Positions 25,720-34,654 are shown, counted from the stretch's first letter. The stretch: 64,000 nt of DNA from Bradyrhizobium sp. CCGB12 (GCF_024199845.1 NZ_JANADO010000001.1:1612001-1676000); one strand, 5' to 3'. Notes: generated by a model not told the origin, from the sequence alone. Numbers and translations are program-made.

Positions 25720-27222
25720 ATGGGCGGAGCTGACGCGCGGATCATCCGCAACACCGCGCTGGTGATTCTTGCGCTGGTGGCTCTGCGGCTGGTCGCGGCC
25801 GCGTTCACGCCGATTACCTTCGACGAAGCCTATTACTGGATGTGGTCGAAGAATCTGGCGGGCGGTTACTACGACCACCCGCCGATGGTGGCCTATGTGA
25901 TCCGCGCCGGCACGATGATCGCCGGCGACACCGAGCTCGGCGTTCGCCTCGTCTCGATCCTGCTGGCGCTGCCGATGAGCTATGCGGTCTATCGCTCCGC
26001 GGCGATCCTGTTCGGCGGCGCGCGCGTGGCCGCCAACAGCGCCATCCTGCTCAACGTGACGATGATGGCCTCGGTCGGCACGCTGATCGTGACGCCCGAT
26101 GCGCCGCTGCTGGTCGCCTCCAGTTTCGTGCTGTTCTTCCTCGCAAAAGTGCTGGAGACCGGACGCGGGGCCTGGTGGCTCGCGGTCGGCGCAGCCGTTG
26201 GTGCGGCGCTGCTGTCGAAATACACCGCGATGTTCTTTGGCGCGGCGATCCTGATCTGGCTCGCTTCCGTGCCAAAGCTGCGGCGCTGGTTTCTCTCGCC
26301 CTGGCCCTATCTCGGCGGTCTCGTTGCGCTGGCGCTGTTCTCACCGGTGATCCTCTGGAACGCGGATCATCATTGGGTCTCGTTCGCAAAGCAGCTCGGC
26401 CGTGCCAAGATCGAGGACTTTCGCCCCGTTTTCATCGCCGAGCTGATCCCGACCCAGATCGCGTTCGCGACCCCGCTCGTCTTCATCCTCGGCGCGATGG
26501 GCCTGCACGCGTTGACCTGGCACCGGGCCGGCGCGCTGGCCTCGCGGGTGCTGATCGAGACGATGTTCTGGACCATCGTCGCCTATTTCATCTGGCATTC
26601 GCTGCATGCCCGCGTCGAGGCCAACTGGTTCGCACCGATCTATCCGCCCTTCGTCGTTGCCGCGGCAGCCGCCGCCAACCTCGTGCAATGGAGGCCGCGC
26701 CCGCGTAGGCTGGTCGATTTCTGCCTGCGCTGGGCGGCGCCGGTGGGCATCGTGATGTTTGTAGCCCTGATCGTGCAGGCCAATACCGGCTGGTTGTCTG
26801 GATATCGCCGCGATGCCACCGTGCGCAGCGTCGGCGTCGGCTGGCGCGAGCTTGCCGCCGAGATCGAAGCGGTGCGCGCGCGTAGTGGCGCGACCTGTGT
26901 GCTCGCGCAGGACTACGGCACAACGGGCTGGCTCGCCTTTTATCTGCCGCCCGGCACCTGCGTGGCGCAGCAGACCCAGCGCATCCGCTGGGTCAACATG
27001 CCCGAGCCCGATCCCAAGCTGCTCGCCGGTAAGCTGCTCTATGTGGACGAGCTGCGCGCAGGCGGTCATCCCGCCCTCAACGACCTCTTTGCGACGGTGA
27101 CGCAAATTGCGCAATTGCAGCGCAAGCGCGGGCCGCTCGTGGTCGAGACCTACGGCATCGATCTGCTCGAAGGCGCCAAGGGCGACGTGCTCGACCGCTC
27201 CCCGCCGCCGGAAGCGCGGTAG
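25720..27222 (+). CDS. GT39/ArnT-like membrane glycosyltransferase
   Basis: This 500-residue polytopic protein has the PMT/ArnT N-terminus TFDEAYYWMWSKNLAGGYYDHPPMVAYVI, with the catalytic Asp35-Glu36 in the first periplasmic loop. About ten hydrophobic segments follow, then a C-terminal periplasmic part. Family members transfer sugars from polyprenyl phosphate to lipid A or proteins. Pairing with the upstream GT2-GtrA gene supports a two-step pathway; the sugar cannot be read from sequence (mannose or galacturonate are both known in rhizobial lipid A). Confidence 0.86.
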   Translation: MGGADARIIRNTALVILALVALRLVAAAFTPITFDEAYYWMWSKNLAGGYYDHPPMVAYVIRAGTMIAGDTELGVRLVSILLALPMSYAVYRSAAILFGGARVAANSAILLNVTMMASVGTLIVTPDAPLLVASSFVLFFLAKVLETGRGAWWLAVGAAVGAALLSKYTAMFFGAAILIWLASVPKLRRWFLSPWPYLGGLVALALFSPVILWNADHHWVSFAKQLGRAKIEDFRPVFIAELIPTQIAFATPLVFILGAMGLHALTWHRAGALASRVLIETMFWTIVAYFIWHSLHARVEANWFAPIYPPFVVAAAAAANLVQWRPRPRRLVDFCLRWAAPVGIVMFVALIVQANTGWLSGYRRDATVRSVGVGWRELAAEIEAVRARSGATCVLAQDYGTTGWLAFYLPPGTCVAQQTQRIRWVNMPEPDPKLLAGKLLYVDELRAGGHPALNDLFATVTQIAQLQRKRGPLVVETYGIDLLEGAKGDVLDRSPPPEAR

Positions 27223-27226
27223 CGGT

Positions 27227-27248
27227 CTCCGCCGGGACGACGGCGGAG
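27227..27248. terminator. Hairpin between convergent genes
   Basis: A stem CTCCGCC/GGCGGAG with an 8-nt loop lies five bases after the GT39 stop and before the 3' end of the convergent cyclase gene. There is no T run, so terminator function is only likely by position. Confidence 0.4.
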
Positions 27249-27271
27249 TGTTGGGGAGACGCGGTGGGCGT

Positions 27272-29161
27272 TCAGTCGACCGTCTCTGCCTTCGTCGTGT
27301 CCTGCCTCGGCCCATCCCGGTCGCGCCAGAACCAGACGGTCACGACGCCGGAGCGGCCGCGGACCTGGGTGAGGAGGGGGCCTGTCAGGATGCCGTCGGG
27401 AGCGCCGTGGAAGTCGGCAGCATCCAGCAGCGTATCGCTCAGCGCGAGCCGCGCGTCGTTCTGCGCGGCGACCCCCATCAGCCGGCTCGCGACGTTGACG
27501 GTGTCGCCTGTCGCCGTGATGTGCTGATGGCTCTCGCCGAGGCGGGAGGCGACGATCTCGCCGAAATGCGCGCCGATCTTGAAGCCGATCTGATCCTCGA
27601 TCGCTGGCGGCAGCGAGGCGATCCAGCGTTCGACGCCGCGATGCAGGTCGATCGCGCATGTCAGCGCCCGCGCCGCGTCATCGGGCATGGCGCGTGGCAG
27701 GCCGAACAGGATCATGGCGCCGTCGCCCAGAAAGCCGGTGATCATGCCGCCGCAATCGACCGCGGTCTTGTCGATCAGCGCGTGAAACGCCTTCAGGATT
27801 TCCTGGAGCGCGTCCGGATCGGTCCGTTCGCTCAGCGCCGTGAAGCCGGACAGATCGATGAAGACCACGGCAGCGTCCTGGCGAACCGGCTTCGACAGAA
27901 AATGAGGATCGCGCGCCAGCCACTCCTGCACCGCCGGTGCCTGCAATTGCGCCAGCGACCGGCTCTTGGCGGCGAGATATTGCGTGCGGCGGCCTCCTGC
28001 CCACAATTGCGCGCCGATAAAGACTGCCACCGGCGGCACTGTGGCCGCGAGCGTGGTCGCGGCGTTCAGCCAGACGCCGTGCGTGAACGCGAACACGTTG
28101 AGCCCGGCCCAGGCGATCATCACCGCGGTCGCCGCCACGATGCCGAGCGTGCTGCGCCGCCAGGCGAGCAGCCCGACCAGCAGCATCGGCAAGAGGATCG
28201 CGGCGAATGCGTCGGCGATACGAACTCTGCGGTCGCGCACGATGCCGTCGCCGGCGACGAGATGGGTGATCGCGGTCGAGACCACCTCGACGCCCGGCAT
28301 CAGGGAATCGAACGGCGTCGGGTAGAAGTCGCCGCCGCCGGCGACCGAGGCGCCGATCACGACGATTCGGTTCTCGATGGCGGCGCGGCTGAGCGTGCCG
28401 TCGAAGATGCTCTGCGCGCTGACGGTGCGGATGGTGCGGCGCGGGCCGTAATAGGTGATCGGCAGCGCGAAGTCGGTGTCGGTCGGCACCGCGCGGTCGC
28501 CGAGCATGAGATGATCGGGTGCGATCGTCAGCGGCTTGTCGAGCGCACGCGCCGCGACGCGCAACGGAAATGACAATTCGACCTTGTCGCGGGTCCGGAA
28601 CAACATCGGCACCGAGAGCGGCGAGCCCGACTGTCCCGTTGCGACGTTGACGACGCCGACCTCGGCATGATCGGCAAAGGCGGGCAGCGGCAGCAGGAAG
28701 CGTTCGGCCTGCGGCAGCACGGCGAGGGGATCGTCACTGCTGGGCACCACGGCCTCGCTGGCGGCCGGGAAGATCGCGGCGGCCGCGAGCACCATGGGAC
28801 CGGTGGCGAGCGTGTTCGCCAGCGTCGCATCCCCGATCGCGGCGCTGCGGTCGACCAGCAGCAGGTCGATCGCGACGACCTTCGGCTTGAATTGCACGAT
28901 GGTGTCGACGACGCGCGCAAGATCCGCGCGTGGCAGCGGATAGCTGCCGCCGCGCTTCACCACGGTATCGTCGATCGCGACGATGGTGACGAGATCGGGC
29001 GGACGCCGCACGCCGCGGACCTGAGTCCGCCAATCCGTCAGCGTCGCCTCGAGGCGGTCGAGAAAGCGCAGATGGCCGTTGGCGTGCGCGGCAAAGACGC
29101 CTGCGCCCCACAATGCGGTGAGGACGAGTGCCACGAGGATCTGAACGCCTCGGCTACGCAT
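27272..29161 (-). CDS. CHASE2-domain class III adenylate/guanylate cyclase
   Basis: This 629-residue protein has an N-terminal membrane helix (SRGVQILVALVLTALWGAGVFAA), then a periplasmic CHASE2 sensor domain up to about residue 310 (VVAIDLLLVDRSAAIGDATLA and RIVVIGASVAGGGDFYPTPFDSLMPGVEV). Three C-terminal helices follow, and then the cyclase domain. The metal aspartates are in VVFIDLSGFTAL and FLGDGAMILFG, and HITATGDTVNVASRL holds the catalytic Asn/Arg. An ATG directly before the first helix is used as start; a TTG 28 codons upstream, overlapping the end of fecR, is the alternative. It is probably co-transcribed with the FecR-domain gene and would sense an envelope signal. Confidence 0.85.
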   Translation of the reverse strand: MRSRGVQILVALVLTALWGAGVFAAHANGHLRFLDRLEATLTDWRTQVRGVRRPPDLVTIVAIDDTVVKRGGSYPLPRADLARVVDTIVQFKPKVVAIDLLLVDRSAAIGDATLANTLATGPMVLAAAAIFPAASEAVVPSSDDPLAVLPQAERFLLPLPAFADHAEVGVVNVATGQSGSPLSVPMLFRTRDKVELSFPLRVAARALDKPLTIAPDHLMLGDRAVPTDTDFALPITYYGPRRTIRTVSAQSIFDGTLSRAAIENRIVVIGASVAGGGDFYPTPFDSLMPGVEVVSTAITHLVAGDGIVRDRRVRIADAFAAILLPMLLVGLLAWRRSTLGIVAATAVMIAWAGLNVFAFTHGVWLNAATTLAATVPPVAVFIGAQLWAGGRRTQYLAAKSRSLAQLQAPAVQEWLARDPHFLSKPVRQDAAVVFIDLSGFTALSERTDPDALQEILKAFHALIDKTAVDCGGMITGFLGDGAMILFGLPRAMPDDAARALTCAIDLHRGVERWIASLPPAIEDQIGFKIGAHFGEIVASRLGESHQHITATGDTVNVASRLMGVAAQNDARLALSDTLLDAADFHGAPDGILTGPLLTQVRGRSGVVTVWFWRDRDGPRQDTTKAETVD

Positions 29162-29183
29162 GCGGTCTTTTTGCAATCTCTCT

Positions 29184-29246
29184 ATCGTCCAATGCAATTG
29201 TCCGAGCCCAATGACCCGGCCTATTGTCCGAGTCTTATTGTCCAAG
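29184..29246. repeat. Four short direct repeats ATTGTCC(G/A)AG at the fecR-cyclase junction
   Basis: ATCGTCCAAT (29184), ATTGTCCGAG (29197), ATTGTCCGAG (29223) and ATTGTCCAAG (29237) lie in the same orientation with starts 13, 26 and 14 bp apart. They span the last codons of fecR and the leader of the cyclase gene. Their function is unknown. Confidence 0.6.
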
Positions 29247-29759
29247 TCTTGCCATCAGCGCATCGACGCGCGGCTGGCCCCATGTCTTGACGGTCAACGG
29301 GCCGGTCGCCTCGACATCGACGCCTTCGCCCGGTCCAAGCACCACACCGCGTCCGCGAGCCCTGCGGGTCACGCCGACCCGGCCGTCGGCGACGAACACG
29401 GAGGTCTTGGCGTCAGCGACATCGACTGCCCATTTCGTGCCGCGCACGGCGGCGATCGCCTGCGGGGTCAGCACCTTGAAGGGATTGCCGCCGGGCTTCT
29501 TGGGCACTTCGACCAGCAGCGCTTTGCTGCTCAACTCCACGGAGTCTATTTGTCCGTCGCGGTTGGCGTCCTTTAGTTCAAATCGGGCGCCGTTTTCCGT
29601 AACGATCGTGATGCCATTGTTGCAGCGCCAGGTCTGCGTGCCAGCGGCCGACGGCGATGCCGCGCAGCCCACATTGGCTGCAGGCTGTGCAGTTGCAGAT
29701 CCAGTCAACAGAAACAACCCCGCCAGGGCGAAAAACCCTGCGCGCGCGATCCTTCTCAT
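29235..29759 (-). CDS. FecR-domain periplasmic protein
   Basis: This 174-residue exported protein has a signal peptide (RRIARAGFFALAGLFLLTGSATAQ). A FecR-type beta domain follows, recognisable in FKVLTPQAIAAVRGTKWAVDVADAKTSVFVADGRVGVTRR. CGGAGG lies five bases before the chosen ATG, inside a longer frame starting nine codons upstream, which settles the start. Unlike classical FecR it has no N-terminal sigma-factor-interacting domain. It lies directly upstream of the CHASE2 cyclase gene and may provide or modulate the periplasmic signal. Confidence 0.87.
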   Translation of the reverse strand: MRRIARAGFFALAGLFLLTGSATAQPAANVGCAASPSAAGTQTWRCNNGITIVTENGARFELKDANRDGQIDSVELSSKALLVEVPKKPGGNPFKVLTPQAIAAVRGTKWAVDVADAKTSVFVADGRVGVTRRARGRGVVLGPGEGVDVEATGPLTVKTWGQPRVDALMARLGQ

Positions 29760-29801
29760 GCCAGCCTCCGTTTGCGTGCTCGGCACAGTTCAAGGCGAGG
29801 C

Positions 29802-29817
29802 GATACGGTACCGTATC
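29802..29817. promoter_or_regulatory. 16-bp perfect palindrome upstream of fecR
   Basis: GATACGGTACCGTATC is perfectly symmetrical and lies 42 bp before the fecR start, where an operator would be expected. The shape resembles TetR-family operators. No regulator gene is adjacent, so the binding protein is unknown. Confidence 0.55.
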
Positions 29818-30344
29818 ACGCCTAGAGGCTGCTGAAAAGTGCCGAGATGGCAGCTATTTTCTCGTGGTGGCGATTTCCAGACCGGCGCGATCAACTTTCA
29901 ATCACGGCGCCGTGCCGCGTGATCTCCCGCGCGCGATGCGTGATGTGCGCCAGCTGTTGCCGCTATCAGTTGGGTCTGCGGCATGGCCGACGGACTCGGG
30001 GCCACCAGCCTCGGACAACCCTTCGGCGCGATGGTCGGCCCGGTTGATGATCACGAAAAAGGCGTTGTTGGGTGCGTCTTGCAACGCGGCCAGAGACGTT
30101 ATCCACCTGCGTGAACCGGCGGAGAATTATGGTTAACAGTTTCGACTAAGTCCGTATTTCTGCGGGCTTTTTTCTCGAAATGGGACAACGTTGACGCGTC
30201 GCCCCACATCCGCCCGAACTTAATCCGCATTTAACTAAAAGTCGCCTTAATGACGCTCCGACCCTCTGCGAGATGCTGTTCCCGGATCGTGACCAGCGGC
30301 ACTTCGAAGGGGGACTGAGTGACACCGTCCTGGACGCAAGGCGA
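29818..30344. other. Intergenic region without a convincing gene
   Basis: No open frame here has both a ribosome-binding site and protein-like composition. The region lies between the divergent fecR and DUF2778 genes and should hold the DUF2778 promoter. The AT-rich stretch around 30130-30250 is the best place to look; I could not assign promoter boxes. Confidence 0.5.
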
Positions 30345-31526
30345 ATGAGTACGAGTATCGCTGCGCAGAGTAACGCGGCACGGAAGTCCAAGAGCTATTC
30401 GCGGAAATCTTCCCGGAAAATGACCTCCCGTAATTGGCTTGGCGCCGCGGCGATCGGCTGCGTCGTGATGGGCGCTGGCTGGACCATCTACAGCAACGTT
30501 TTCGGCGCGAGCGTCTATCCGACCGTCGGCAGCATTGGCTATGACGAGCCCGTGATCAAGCGTGCGCCGAAGGTCGCGCTGCGCGATGCGGGCGAGGCGG
30601 TCAAGGAAGCCTTCGCGCTCTTGCCCGACCGGCTGCAGGTCGCCGCCCCGATCTCGCGCGAGATGTTCAATGAGCGCTTTGCCGCGGCTGCAACGCAAGG
30701 CGTGGCCTCGAATGCGGCCGCCGCCGCGCCCGCCTCTCCCGCAACCGTCGTTGCCGAGGCCAAGGAAACCGCAAAGGACGCGCCGAAAGAGCCCGCGAAG
30801 CCGGGCGTGATCGCGAAGGTCGCGGAAGCGCTGAAGCCGCACGGCTCCGCAAAGACCGCTGACGCTGCCAAGGCCAAGCGCGCTGACGCAGGCGTGCAAC
30901 TGGCTTCGGCCGATCCGGCCGAGATCGTGCCGGCGCCCGAGGCAAAACCAAAATCCTTCGCCGATCGCGCCAAGGCCGCGGTGATGTCGATCACGGGGCC
31001 GCGGCAGTCGATGGTCGAAAAGCTCTGGGGCAAGCGTGAGTCGTCCGGCGGGCTGCTTGCCTATGCCTCGGCCGATGCCAGCATCACCGCTGCCATCGCG
31101 CCCAAGGAGCAGAACCCGATGTTCGGCGGCGCGCCGCCCTATGAGCGCGACACCGCGGTCTACGACATCACGGCCAAGACCGTGTATCTGCCCGACGGCA
31201 CCAAGCTCGAGGCGCATTCCGGGCTCGGCTCCAATCTCGACGATCCGCGCTCCCAGCGCCAACGCATGCGCGGCGTGACGCCGCCGCACATCTACACACT
31301 GAAGCCGCGCGAGGCGCTGTTCCACGGCGTGCCGGCGCTGCGCCTGACCCCGATCGGCGGCGAGAGCGCGATTTACGGCCGCGACGGTCTGCTCGCCCAC
31401 ACCTTCATGCTCGGGCCGAACGGCGATTCCAACGGCTGCGTGTCGTTCAAGGACTATTACGCCTTCCTCGACGCCTACCGCAACAAGGGCATCCGCAAGC
31501 TCGCGGTGCTGGCGCGGGTGGAGTGA
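30345..31526 (+). CDS. DUF2778 domain protein (L,D-transpeptidase-like fold)
   Basis: This encodes 393 residues: a basic N-terminus, one membrane helix at about residues 32-50 (NWLGAAAIGCVVMGAGWTIYSNVFG), a long Ala/Lys/Pro-rich linker, and a C-terminal DUF2778 domain. The end GPNGDSNGCVSFKDYYAFLDAY holds the conserved SxGCV cysteine motif reminiscent of L,D-transpeptidases. The protein is likely anchored in the inner membrane and acts in the cell wall. A frame 24 codons longer exists; the internal ATG preceded by AAGG is preferred. A strong terminator follows. Confidence 0.83.
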   Translation: MSTSIAAQSNAARKSKSYSRKSSRKMTSRNWLGAAAIGCVVMGAGWTIYSNVFGASVYPTVGSIGYDEPVIKRAPKVALRDAGEAVKEAFALLPDRLQVAAPISREMFNERFAAAATQGVASNAAAAAPASPATVVAEAKETAKDAPKEPAKPGVIAKVAEALKPHGSAKTADAAKAKRADAGVQLASADPAEIVPAPEAKPKSFADRAKAAVMSITGPRQSMVEKLWGKRESSGGLLAYASADASITAAIAPKEQNPMFGGAPPYERDTAVYDITAKTVYLPDGTKLEAHSGLGSNLDDPRSQRQRMRGVTPPHIYTLKPREALFHGVPALRLTPIGGESAIYGRDGLLAHTFMLGPNGDSNGCVSFKDYYAFLDAYRNKGIRKLAVLARVE

Positions 31527-31550
31527 TCTCCGCTTATTCCGGATGATGCA

Positions 31551-31576
31551 AAAAGGGCCGCTCCAGCGGCCCTTTT
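31551..31576. terminator. Bidirectional intrinsic terminator
   Basis: Arms AAAAGGGCCGCT and AGCGGCCCTTTT form a GC-rich stem with A/T tracts on both sides. It is placed between the convergent DUF2778 and SDR genes, so it can terminate both. Confidence 0.87.
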
Positions 31577-31594
31577 CTTTTCACGGGCCCGTTG

Positions 31595-32419
31595 TCAGCC
31601 CGGCCAGCACTGTCCGCCGCCGTCGATCCGCAGCACCTGGCCCGAGACGAAGGCGCCCATGGGGCCGGCGAAGAACTCCACGACGCGCGCGACCTCGTCG
31701 ACGGTCGCGATGCGGTCGAGCGTGCCGCTCTCGACCATCCGGTTCGGATCCACCGCGCGGGTGCCGAGGAAGCGGCCGGTGCGGGTATCGCCGGGCGCGA
31801 TGCAGTTGACCGCGATGTCGTAGGGACGGAGCTGGTCGGCGAGGCATCGCGTGTAGTGGGTCACGCCGGCCTTCGACACCGCATAGATCGAGCCCTGGGT
31901 GCGCCCCTTGAAGGCCGCGACCGAGCCGAGCGTGACGATGCGGCCGGATCGCCGCTCCATCATGCCCTTCGCGACCGCCTGGCAGGTCAGGATGGTGGAG
32001 AGCAGGTTGCGCTCCAGCACCGCGCGCACGTCGGCCTCCTTGATGTTCACCGCATCGTTCGGATCTGGCTTGCCGCCGGCGGCTGCGATGTCGCCGCCGG
32101 CATTGTGCACGAGAATGTCGATCGGACCGAGCGCGCCTTCCGTCTCGGCAATCACGCGCGCGATGTCCTCGCCCCTGGTGAGATCGCCGAGCACGCGCTG
32201 ACTGCGGACATCGAATTGCCGGCCAATCTCGACGGCCACCGCGGTAAGCGTCGTGCCCTCGCCATATTCCGCCGGGCCGTTTTCGCGCATGCCGTGGATG
32301 GCAACGTCGGCGCCGAGTGCGGCGAGCTTCTCTGCAAAAGCGCGGCCGAGCCCGCGACCCGCACCAGTCACCAGGGCAACCTTGCCCGCCAAAATCTTCG
32401 CCGTGTCATGCGATGTCAT
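31595..32419 (-). CDS. Short-chain dehydrogenase/reductase
   Basis: This 274-residue classical SDR has the nucleotide-binding TGAGRGLG at residues 18-25, NAGG at about 106-109, and the catalytic Ser166, Tyr179 and Lys183 (YAVSK). The C-terminus SGQVLRIDGGGQCWPG is typical of FabG-like oxidoreductases. The substrate is unknown. It is transcribed alone; the next gene upstream is about 100 bp away. Confidence 0.9.
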   Translation of the reverse strand: MTSHDTAKILAGKVALVTGAGRGLGRAFAEKLAALGADVAIHGMRENGPAEYGEGTTLTAVAVEIGRQFDVRSQRVLGDLTRGEDIARVIAETEGALGPIDILVHNAGGDIAAAGGKPDPNDAVNIKEADVRAVLERNLLSTILTCQAVAKGMMERRSGRIVTLGSVAAFKGRTQGSIYAVSKAGVTHYTRCLADQLRPYDIAVNCIAPGDTRTGRFLGTRAVDPNRMVESGTLDRIATVDEVARVVEFFAGPMGAFVSGQVLRIDGGGQCWPG

Positions 32420-32518
32420 GATCTTATTCCTGTTGTGAGATGTCAGTCGATTGCGAGGACCATCGCCACACGCGTCGGTGCAACGCGTGTACCCAGCGCA
32501 GTCGCGATGATCGCACGA

Positions 32519-33868
32519 TCAGCGCTTGACGAAAACCAGGTTGCAAGCACGCGCCTCGTTGCGCTTGCCGCTGCCGCGGCTGCGTTCGAACTGCGCATCG
32601 ACCGTGAAGGCATAGGGTGAGCCGGGCGCGAGGTTGTTGAGGGTATAAGCGCTCGCCCCCGTCGTCCCGCGCGCGCTCAATGTCGTCTTGCCGTCCGGCG
32701 GAATCTGGCCATCGATCTCCAGCCGAGTGCCGCCGTCCTTGCCCAGAGACTCGGCGTGAAACACACCGTTTGTCACGGTGCCGGACAGGGATCTGGTGAA
32801 GCCTTGTGCCTTGCCCGAAGCCTGGCAGTGCAAGGTCACGTCCCAGTTGCCGTCGAAGGCCTTGGTCCCACCGGCCCGGGCGCCGTCGGCCGCCGGCGCA
32901 AGCGCCGTCTTCTTCATGCCGTCGAGCCGCGCTTTGGCGAGATTGGCGAAGCTGCAACTCGAAAATCGCGCCAGATGATCCTCGAAGGCGCCGACGGTGC
33001 CGATGCCGTCAGCGGCCTTCCAGTGCGCCTCTGCGGCTGCGCAGGGATCGGGCCGCGGCGCGGCCTGGGGCGCGGTCGGTGCGACCGCGACCTGTCCGTT
33101 CAGGTAGAACTTGCCGATGATCGACAGCGACAGCTCCGGGAGCTGGGTCTTGCCACTCGCGTCATAGACGTCGCTGCTGATGTCGCGAAAGACGTCGCCG
33201 ATCTCGTGCGGCTTCTCGATGTGCTTCAGGAACGCGGTCGTGTAGGGACTGTTGCGGCCGACGCCATCGGCGGCTGTCTGTCCGGACTGCGTCGAGAACG
33301 ACACGATCGTGCCGCGCGGCGCCTCGACTTTCGACAGCCCGCGTCCGATCGACGCAGCCCGCGTCGTCCCGGCCGAGCGCTTGAGGGTTTCGGCCAGCGG
33401 ATTGTCGCGGCAGGAATCGAGCACCAGGATGCGCAGGTTCTTGGCCTGCTGCAGGTCGTTCACGATGTCGTCGACCCGCACGAAGCGCTTGAGGTCTGCT
33501 TCATCGGTCAGCACGGCGTCGACGGGCATCAGATAGTTCACGCCGTTGTACTGCATCGCATGGCCGCTGTAGTAGAACATGGCGACATCGGCTCTGCCTG
33601 CGGCGCGCGCGAAGCGGATGGTCAGGTCCTGCATCTCGGCCTGGCGCAGGTCGATCCCTTGCAGGACCTCGAAGCCGCTGCGCTTGAGCGAGGTGGCGAC
33701 GTCTTCGGCATCGTGCGACGGGTTCGGAAGCCGCGCCGTCGAGGCATAGGCGCCGTTACCGATCACCAGCGCGACCCGGGTTTCCGCCGATGCAGGACCA
33801 GGGCACAGCCAGCAGGCAAGGAGGGCGAGGCAAAGTTTGGCCAGGTGAAATCTGGAAAAAGCTCGCAT
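32519..33868 (-). CDS. Secreted caspase-family (C14) protein
   Basis: This 449-residue protein has a signal peptide (cleavage after ASA, about residue 28). A p20 caspase-like domain follows, starting ETRVALVIGNGAY. The catalytic His103 is in FYYSGHAMQ and Cys153 in LVLDSCRDNP, so the protease dyad is intact. About 200 C-terminal residues form a separate region without clear homology, ending with a beta-rich stretch. Bacterial orthocaspases are often secreted or fused to other domains. It probably acts in the periplasm or outside the cell; targets are unknown. Confidence 0.88.
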   Translation of the reverse strand: MRAFSRFHLAKLCLALLACWLCPGPASAETRVALVIGNGAYASTARLPNPSHDAEDVATSLKRSGFEVLQGIDLRQAEMQDLTIRFARAAGRADVAMFYYSGHAMQYNGVNYLMPVDAVLTDEADLKRFVRVDDIVNDLQQAKNLRILVLDSCRDNPLAETLKRSAGTTRAASIGRGLSKVEAPRGTIVSFSTQSGQTAADGVGRNSPYTTAFLKHIEKPHEIGDVFRDISSDVYDASGKTQLPELSLSIIGKFYLNGQVAVAPTAPQAAPRPDPCAAAEAHWKAADGIGTVGAFEDHLARFSSCSFANLAKARLDGMKKTALAPAADGARAGGTKAFDGNWDVTLHCQASGKAQGFTRSLSGTVTNGVFHAESLGKDGGTRLEIDGQIPPDGKTTLSARGTTGASAYTLNNLAPGSPYAFTVDAQFERSRGSGKRNEARACNLVFVKR

Positions 33869-33969
33869 GAATGCCGTCCAAGGAAATATCGAAAATATCC
33901 CTTGAGATTAGCGCTTGCCGGGCCGACTTCAATGCCCCTCGCCGGGAACGCCCAAATTCAGTCGGAGCT

Positions 33970-34563
33970 TCATGCCAGCGCGTCGCCGCGCGCGATGATC
34001 GCAAAACGGTCCGAGAGCTCGGCCAGTGCGACCTCGTGGATGGTCCCGGCGTCCAGCGCGCCGCCGCGGCCGTCGGGCAGATCACGCGTGGCGCAGGAAT
34101 CGGCATCGATGGTCGTGCGGAAACCGAGATCGAGCGCGGCACGCGCGGTGGAGCTGACGCACATATGCGTCATGAAGCCGGCCAGCACGATGTTCTTGCG
34201 TCCGCTCGCGGCGAGCTGCGCCTGCAGGTCGGTGCCGGCGAAGGCGTTCGGCAACTCCTTCTCGATCACGAGCTCGTCCGCACGGGGGCTAAGCTCGGCG
34301 ACGATGGCGCCGCGGTCGGCAGAGCGATCGAACAGGCTGCCGGGCTTGCCGCGATGGGCGATGTGGATGATCGCGGATCCGCGCTCGCGCGCCCGCGCCA
34401 ACAGGGCGGCCGCCCGCGCGATCGCAGGCTTGGCGCCGGGCAGGGCGAGGGGACCTGCAAGATATTCGTTCTGGATGTCGATCAGCACCAGCGCGGCGTC
34501 GCCAAGACGCGGCGGGGTGAGGTCGGCACCGGCGAGCTGCAGCAGGGTCTTTGCGGACGTCAT
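33970..34563 (-). CDS. Isochorismatase-like cysteine hydrolase
   Basis: This 197-residue cysteine hydrolase of the isochorismatase superfamily has the catalytic triad Asp29 (LVLIDIQNEY), Lys102 (VIEKELPNAF) and Cys135 (AGFMTHMCVSSTARAA). The cis-peptide region before the cysteine is as in nicotinamidase and isochorismatase-like enzymes. The substrate is unknown. It is divergent from a LysR-type gene with a palindrome between them, which suggests LysR control. Confidence 0.9.
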   Translation of the reverse strand: MTSAKTLLQLAGADLTPPRLGDAALVLIDIQNEYLAGPLALPGAKPAIARAAALLARARERGSAIIHIAHRGKPGSLFDRSADRGAIVAELSPRADELVIEKELPNAFAGTDLQAQLAASGRKNIVLAGFMTHMCVSSTARAALDLGFRTTIDADSCATRDLPDGRGGALDAGTIHEVALAELSDRFAIIARGDALA

Positions 34564-34629
34564 GATCTCAGATCTCCAGGGCGTGAGTTAGCCGAGCATA
34601 GCTCCTCGGCGGCCTGCCGATATGCAGGG

Positions 34630-34654
34630 ATATTGCAGCCGATGGCTGCAATAT
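34630..34654. promoter_or_regulatory. Interrupted palindrome, likely LysR-type regulator site
   Basis: Perfect 11-bp arms ATATTGCAGCC and GGCTGCAATAT are separated by GAT, with a further TGCAGG on each side. It sits in the 126-bp region between the hydrolase and LysR-type genes. LysR proteins commonly bind interrupted dyads at divergent promoters. Confidence 0.7.
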
